Source of the DNA: Beta vulgaris subsp. vulgaris
Taxonomy: Eukaryota; Streptophyta; Magnoliopsida; Caryophyllales; Amaranthaceae
Reading direction: 5' to 3'
Assembly (NCBI RefSeq): GCF_026745355.1
Contig: NC_079208.1
Location: 21,582,955 to 21,646,954, forward strand
Length of the DNA stretch: 64,000 nt
Positions 57,401 to 64,000 of this stretch are shown here, one piece after another (the stretch's first letter is position 1; each line of letters begins with the position of its first letter). The position numbers and the translations under genes were made by a program. Below the pieces are notes generated by a model that was not told the origin of the DNA, ran no database searches, and saw nothing but the letters and a program-made list of their open reading frames with translations.

Positions 57401-60400
57401 ACTTATCACTCCTGAAAAGTCTTTAATAGTTTAATTAATTGGCTCACAAGCAAAACAATAATCAAGATTATTGAATTCTTTAAACCAAAATGTAGATATG
57501 TTATTAACAACATAATGAATCGCGTTATTTAGGATACATCCTATCCTAATACAACTTGGAAAACAAATACTTAACAATGCAAGAAACTAACTAATCACAC
57601 GCCTATCTTAAAACCTAGCTAAATTATAATTTTTAACACCCTAGGTAAAATATTAACTACCATAGCAAATCTAAAAATAACATGGATTCTATGTGACAAC
57701 CAATCCTTCTTGAGCTATGACTACTTCTTTACTTCCATGCTTTGCTCTAGCCAAGTCATTACACATGCTAATGATTGGTTTTTTCCATTAAGATTGAACC
57801 CCATGGTCTCCATAACCAAGTCAACAGGCTCATGTAGAACAATTGCTTTTGCATCCGCATCATTCTTAATATGATTACTAAACCAAAAAGGCTTGATAAC
57901 CAACTATGAATGTGAATCTTGAACTTTCTTAATCCAAGAATGGAAATCATGAATTAATTCAAACACCTTTGATACTTCTTGATTCAAGAACACTCCTGAT
58001 CTTGAGAACAAGAATCTAAACACCCTCAAATCCACTACTGAATTTATTTTATCTAACACTATACACTTATCACTCCTGAATAGTCTTTAATGGTATAATT
58101 AATTGGCTCACAAGCAAAACAATAATCAAGAATGAATTCTTTAAAGAAAAAAGTAGATATGTTATTAACAACATAAAGAATCGCGTTATTTAGGCTACAT
58201 CCTATCCTAAACAACTGGGAAAACAAATACTTAACAAGGCAAGAAACTAACTAATCACATGCCTATCTTAAAAACTAGCTAAACTATAATTTTTAACAAC
58301 CTAAGTAAAATAATAACTACCATAGCAAATCAAAAAAAACATGGATTCTATGTGACAACCAAGTCCTTCTTGAGCTATGACTCCTTCTTTACTTCCATGC
58401 TTTCCTCTAGCCAAGTCATTACACATGCTAACGATTGGTTTCTTCCATTAAGATTGAACCCCATGGTCTCCGTAACCAAGTCAATAGGTTCATGTAGAAC
58501 AAGTGCTTTTGCATCCGCATCATTCTTAATATGATTACTAAACCAAAAAGGCTTTATAACCAACTATGAATGTGAATCTTGAACTTTCTTAATCCAAGAA
58601 TAGAAATCTTGAATTAATTGAAACACCTTTGATACTTCTTGATTCAAGAACACTCTTGATCTTGAGAACAAGAATCTAAACACCCTAAAATTCACTCCTG
58701 AATTTAATTTATTTAACACTAAACACTTATCACTCCTGAAAAGTCTTTAATGGTTTAATTAATTGGCTCACAAGCAAAACAATAATCAAGAATGAATTCT
58801 TTAAAGAAAAAGTAGATATGTTATTAACAACATAAAGAATCGCGTTATTTAGGCTACATCCTATCCTAATACAACAGGGAAAACAAATACTTAACAAGGC
58901 AAGAAACTGACTAATCACACGCCTATCTTAAAAACTAGCTAAACTATAATTTTTAACAACTTAAGTAAAATAATAACTACCATAGCAAATCTAAAAAGAA
59001 CATGGATTCTATGTGACAACCAAGTCCTTCTTGAGCTATGACTCCTTCTTTACTTCCATGCTTTCCTAGCCAAGTCATTACACATGCTAACGATTGGTTT
59101 CTTCGATTAAGATTGAACCCCATGGTCTCCATAACCAAGTCAATAGGCTCATGTAGAACAAGTGCTTTTGCATCCGCATCATTCTTAATATGATTACTAA
59201 ACCAAAAAGGCTTGATAACCAACTATGAATGTGAATCTTGAACTTTCTTAATCCAAGAATCGAAATCTTGAATTAATTCAAACACCTTTGATACTTCTTG
59301 ATTCAAGAACACTCTAGATCTTGAGAACAAGAATCTAAACACCCTCAGATTCACTCCTGAATTTAATTTATTTAACACTAAACACTTATCACTCCTGAAA
59401 AGTCTTTAATAATTTAATTAATTGGCTCACAAGCAAAACAATAATCAAATTGAATTCTTTAAACAAAAATGTAGATATGTTAATAACAACATAATGAATC
59501 GCTTTATTTAGACTACATCCTATCTAATACAACTCGGAAAACAAATACTTAACAAGGCAAGAAACTAACTAATCACAGCCTATCTTAAAACCTAGCTAAA
59601 CTATAATTTTTAACAACCTAAGTAAAATAATAACTACCATAGCAAATCTAAAAAGAACATGGATTCTATGTGACAACCAAGTCCTTCTTGAGCTATGACT
59701 CCTTCTTTACTTCCATGCTTTCTCTAGCCAAGTCATTACACATGCTAACAATTGGTTTCTTCCATTAAGATTGAACCCCATGGTCTCCATAACCAAGTCA
59801 ATAGGCTCATGTAGAACAAGTGCTTTTGCATCCGCATCATTCTTAATATGATTACTAAACCAAAAAGGCTTGATAACCAACTATGAATGTGAATCTTGAA
59901 ATTTCTTAATCCAAGAATCGAAATCGTGAATTAATTCAAACACCTTTGATACTTCTTGATTCAAGAACACTCTTGATCTTGAGAACAAGAATCTAAACAC
60001 CCTCAGATTCACTCCTGAATTTAATTTATTTAACACTAAACACTTATCACTCCTGAAAAGTCTTTAATAGTTTAATTAATTGGCTCACAAGCAAAACAAT
60101 AATCAAGATTATTGAATTCTTTAAACCAAAATGTAGATATGTTATAACAACATAATGAATCGCGTTATTTAGGATACTCTATCCTAATACAACTGGAAAA
60201 CAATACTTAACAATGCAAGAAACTAACTAATCACACGCCTATATTAAACCTAGCTAAATTAAATTTTTAACACCTAGTAAAATATTAACTACCATAGCAA
60301 ATCTAAAAATAACATGGATTCTATGTGACAACCAAGTCCTTCTTGAGCTATGACTACTTCTTTACTTCCATCCTTTGCTCTAGCCAACTCATTACACATG

Positions 60401-63400
60401 CTAATGATTGGTTTCTTCGATTAAGATTGAACCCCGTGGTCTCCATAACCAAGTCAATAGTCATGTAGAACAAGTGCTTTTGCATCCGATCATTCTTATA
60501 TGATTACTAAACCAAAAAGGCTTGATAACCAACTATGAATGTGAATCTTGAATTTCTTAATCCAAGAATGAAATCTGAAATTAATTCAAACACCTTTGAT
60601 TTCTTGATTCAAGAACACTCTGATCTTGAGAACAAGAATTAAACACCCTCAAATTCACTCCTGAATTTAATTTATTAACACTAAACACTTATCACTCTGA
60701 AATAGTCTTTAATATTAATTAATTGGCTCACAAAGCAAAACTAATCAATGAATTCTTTAAAACAAAATATGTAGATATGTTAACAACATAAGAATCGCGT
60801 TATTTAGACTACATCCTATCCTAATACAACTGGAAAACAATACTTAACAAGGCAAGAAACTAACTAATCACACGCCTATCTTAAAACTCTAGCTAAATAT
60901 AATTTTTAACAACCTAAGTAAAATATTAAACTACCATGCAAATCTAAAAAAACATGGATTCTATGTGACAACCAAGTCCTTCTTGAGCTATGACTCCTTC
61001 TTTACTTCATGCTTTCTCTAGCCAAGTATTAACATGCTAACATTGGTTTCTTCATTAGATTGAACCCCATGGTCTCCATAACAAGTCAATAGGCTCATGT
61101 AGAACAAGTGCTTTTGCATCCGCATATTCTTAATATGATTACTAAACCAAAAGGCTTGATAACCAACTATGAATGTGAATCTTGAATTTCTTAATCCAAG
61201 AATAGAAATCTTTGAATTAATTCGAGCACCTTTGATATTTCTTGATTCAAGAACACTCTTGATCTTGAGAACAAGAATCTAAACACCCTCAAATTCACTC
61301 CTGAATTTAAGTTATTTAACACTAAACACTTATCACTCCTGAAAAGTCTTTAATAGTTTAATTAATTGGCTCACAAGCAAAACAATATCAAGATTATTGA
61401 ATTCTTTAAACCAAAATGTAGATATGTTATTAACAACATAATGAATCGCGTTATTTAGGATACATCCTATCCTAATACAACTTGGAAAACAAATACTTAA
61501 CAATGCAAGAAACTAACTAATCACACGCCTATCTTAAACCTAGCTAAATTATAATTTTAACACCCTACGTAAAATATTAACTACCATAGCAAATCTAAAA
61601 ATAACATGGATTCTATGTGACAACCAAGTCCTTCTTGAGCTATGACTACTTCTTTACTTCCATGCTTTGCTCTAGCCAACTCATTACACATGCTAATGAT
61701 TGGTTTCTTCGATTAAGATTGAACCCCGTGGTCTCCATAACCAAGTCAATAGGCTCATGTAGAACAAGTGCTTTTGCATCCGATTCATTCTTATATGATT
61801 ACTAAACCAAAAAGGCTTGATAACCAACTATGAATGTGAATCTTGAACTTTCTTAATCCAAGAATCGAAATCTTGAATTAATTCAAACACCTTTGATTTC
61901 TTGATTCAAGAACACTCCTGATCTTGAGAACAAGAATCTAAACACCCTCAAATTCACTCCTGAATTTAATTTATTTAACACTAAACACTTATCACTCCTG
62001 AAAAGTCTTTAATAATTAATTAATTGCTCACAAGCAAAACAATAATCAAATTGAATTCTTTAAACAAAAATGTAGATATGTTAAGACAACATAATGAATC
62101 GCGTTATTTAGACTACATCCTATCCTAATACAACTCGGAAAACAAATACTTAACAAGGCAAGAAACTAACTAATCACACGCTATCTTAAAACTAGCTAAA
62201 CTATAATTTTAACAACTAAGTAAAATAATAACTACCATAGCAAATCTAAAAAGAACATGGATTCTATGTGACAACCAAGTCCTTCTTGAGCTATGACTCT
62301 TTTTACTTCCATGCTTTCCTCTAGCCAAGTCATTACACATGCTAACAATTGGTTTCTTCTCATTAAGATTGAACCCCATGGTTCCATAACCAAGTCAAAG
62401 GCTCAAGTAGAAAAGTGCTTTTGCATCCGATCATTCTTAATATGATTACTAAACCAAAAAGGCTTGATAACCAACTATGAATGGAATCTTGAAATTTCTT
62501 AATCCAAGAATGGAAATCGTGAATTAATTCAAACACCTTTGATACTTCTTGATTCAAGAACACTCTTGATCTTGAGAACAAGATCTAAACACCCTCAGAT
62601 TCACTCCTGAATTTAATTTATTTAACACTAAACACTTATATCCTGAAGATCTTTAATAGTTTAATTAATTGGCTCACAAGCAAAACAATAATCAAGATTA
62701 TTGAATTCTTTAAACCAAAATGTAGATATGTTATTAACAACATAATGAATCGCGTTATTTAGGATACATCCTATCCTAATACAACTTGGAAAACAAATAC
62801 TTAACAATCAAGAAACTAACTAATCACACGCTATCTTAAAACCTAGCTAAATTATAATTTTAACACCCTAGGTAAATATTAATACCATAGCAAATCTAAA
62901 AATAACATGGATTCTATGTGACAACCAAGTCCTTCTTGAGCTATGACTCTTCTTTACTTCCATGCTTTGCTCTAGCCAACTCATTCACATGCTAATGATT
63001 GGTTTCTTTCGATTAAGATTGACCCGTGGTCTCCATAACCAAGTCAATAGGCCATGTAGAACAGTGCTTTTGCATCCGATTCATTCTTATATGATTACTA
63101 AACCAAAAAGGCTTGATAACCAACTATGAATGTGAATCTTGAACTTTCTTAATCCAAGAATCGAAATCTTGAATTAATTCAAACACCTTTGATTTCTTGA
63201 TTCAAGAACACTCCTGATCTTGAGAACAAGAATCTAAACACCCTCAAATTCACTCCTGAATTTAATTTATTTAACACTAAACACTTATCACTCCTGAAAA
63301 GTCTTTAATAATTTAATTAATTGGCTCACAAGCAAAACAATAATCAAATTGAATTCTTTAAACAAAATGTAGATATGTTAATACAAATAATGAATCGCGT

Positions 63401-64000
63401 TATTTAGACTACATCCTATCCTAATACAACTCGGAAAACAAATACTTAACAAGGCAAGAAACTAACTAATCACACGCCTATCTTAAACCTAGCTAAACTA
63501 TAATTTTTAACACCTAAGTAAAAAATAACTACCATAGCAAATCTAAAAAGAACATGGATTCTATGTGACAACCAAGTCCTTCTTGAGCTATGACTCCTTC
63601 TTTACTTCCTGCTTTCCTCTAGCCAAGTCATTACACATGCTAACAATTGGTTTCTTCCATTAAGATTGAACCCCATGGTTCCATAACCAAGTCAAAGGCT
63701 CAGTAGAACAAGTGCTTTTGATCCGATCATTCTTATATGATTACTAAACCAAAAAGGCTTGATAACCAACTATGAATGGAATCTTGAAATTTCTTAATCC
63801 AAGAATGGAAATCGTGAATTAATTCAAACACCTTTGATACTTCTTGATTCAAGAACACTCTTGATCTTGAGAACAAGAATCTAAACACCCTCAGATTCAC
63901 TCTGAATTTAATTTATTTAACAAAACTTATCACTCCTGAAAGTCTTTAATAGTTTAATTAATTGGCTCACAAGCAAAACAATAATCAAGATTATTGAATT
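54423..64000 (-). repeat. Satellite B array, right block 2, with dimeric higher-order repeat
   Basis: About fourteen monomers of about 660 bp in minus orientation, continuing past the window edge. Subtypes called from the plus-strand word after TTATTTAG run in the order C, B, A, B, B, C, C, A, B, A, B, A, B, A and then the start of a B. Subtype-linked differences include GATTATTGAATTCTTTAAACC (B) against AAATTGAATTCTTTAAACA (A), and AATGCAAG (B) against AAGGCAAG (A). The last units alternate strictly, giving a dimer of about 1.3 kb. Many single-base gaps occur after about 60100. The 60-62-codon ORFs are produced at each LTR-LTR junction. Confidence 0.92.

Noticed and set aside
1..64000. tRNA, rRNA, microRNA or intact host genes
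   Set aside because: No cloverleaf A/B boxes, rRNA cores or non-transposon protein domains were seen on either strand; a covariance-model scan would be needed to exclude small RNAs.

Overview
This window looks like repeat-dense, pericentromere-type heterochromatin from a flowering plant, probably a eudicot. The evidence is plant Ty3/gypsy retrotransposons with tRNA-Met and TGGCGCCG-type primer sites, Tat-type antisense ORF, CACTA and Mutator-like termini, and two large satellite arrays. I found no intact host gene, no tRNA or rRNA gene and no CRISPR array. Almost everything is a mobile element, a fragment of one, or tandem DNA, often nested.

Layout. 1-7420: satellite A, an AT-rich dimeric repeat of about 340 bp (subunits of about 160 and 180 bp), interrupted at 4013-5044 by a probable solo LTR with a perfect 5-bp duplication GTTTC. 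7421-10134: 3' end of a large-LTR retrotransposon (LTR 7793-10134). 10135-11266: 5' end of a minus-strand Ty3/gypsy element (gag start, tRNA-Met primer site, 600-bp LTR). 11340-20889: satellite B, plus orientation, interrupted by a CACTA fragment (15224-~16000) and a 1293-bp foldback Mutator-like element (18683-19975, 9-bp duplication). 20890: start of a CACTA element, into which two elements have landed at the same GTATT site: a minus-strand solo LTR (21008-30390), itself split by a 5679-bp chromovirus (23441-29119, duplication AACAA), and a Tat-like element (30396-38370). 38371-41552: rest of the CACTA element and unassigned DNA. 41553-51330: two head-to-tail chromovirus copies sharing one LTR. 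51331-64000: satellite B in minus orientation, interrupted at 53061-54422 by another insertion.

The most interesting result is that satellite B (about 660-700 bp) is collinear from end to end with the 689-694-bp LTR of the chromovirus at 23441-29119, with LTR end joined to LTR start and no internal region. The satellite therefore appears to have arisen by tandem amplification of an LTR. The right array has differentiated into monomer subtypes and, from about 59.4 kb to the window edge, alternates regularly as a dimeric higher-order repeat of about 1.3 kb.

Other notable structures are a spliced antisense gene with its own TATA box inside the Tat-like element (it is truncated where it meets the sense pol), a 111-bp minisatellite in the same element, a 39-bp minisatellite that is an open 13-codon repeat inside the large LTR, and the foldback element with a TTTCGAAA-rich core between C-rich and G-rich arms. 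All retroelement coding regions carry stops, frameshifts or deletions; nothing here looks able to move by itself.
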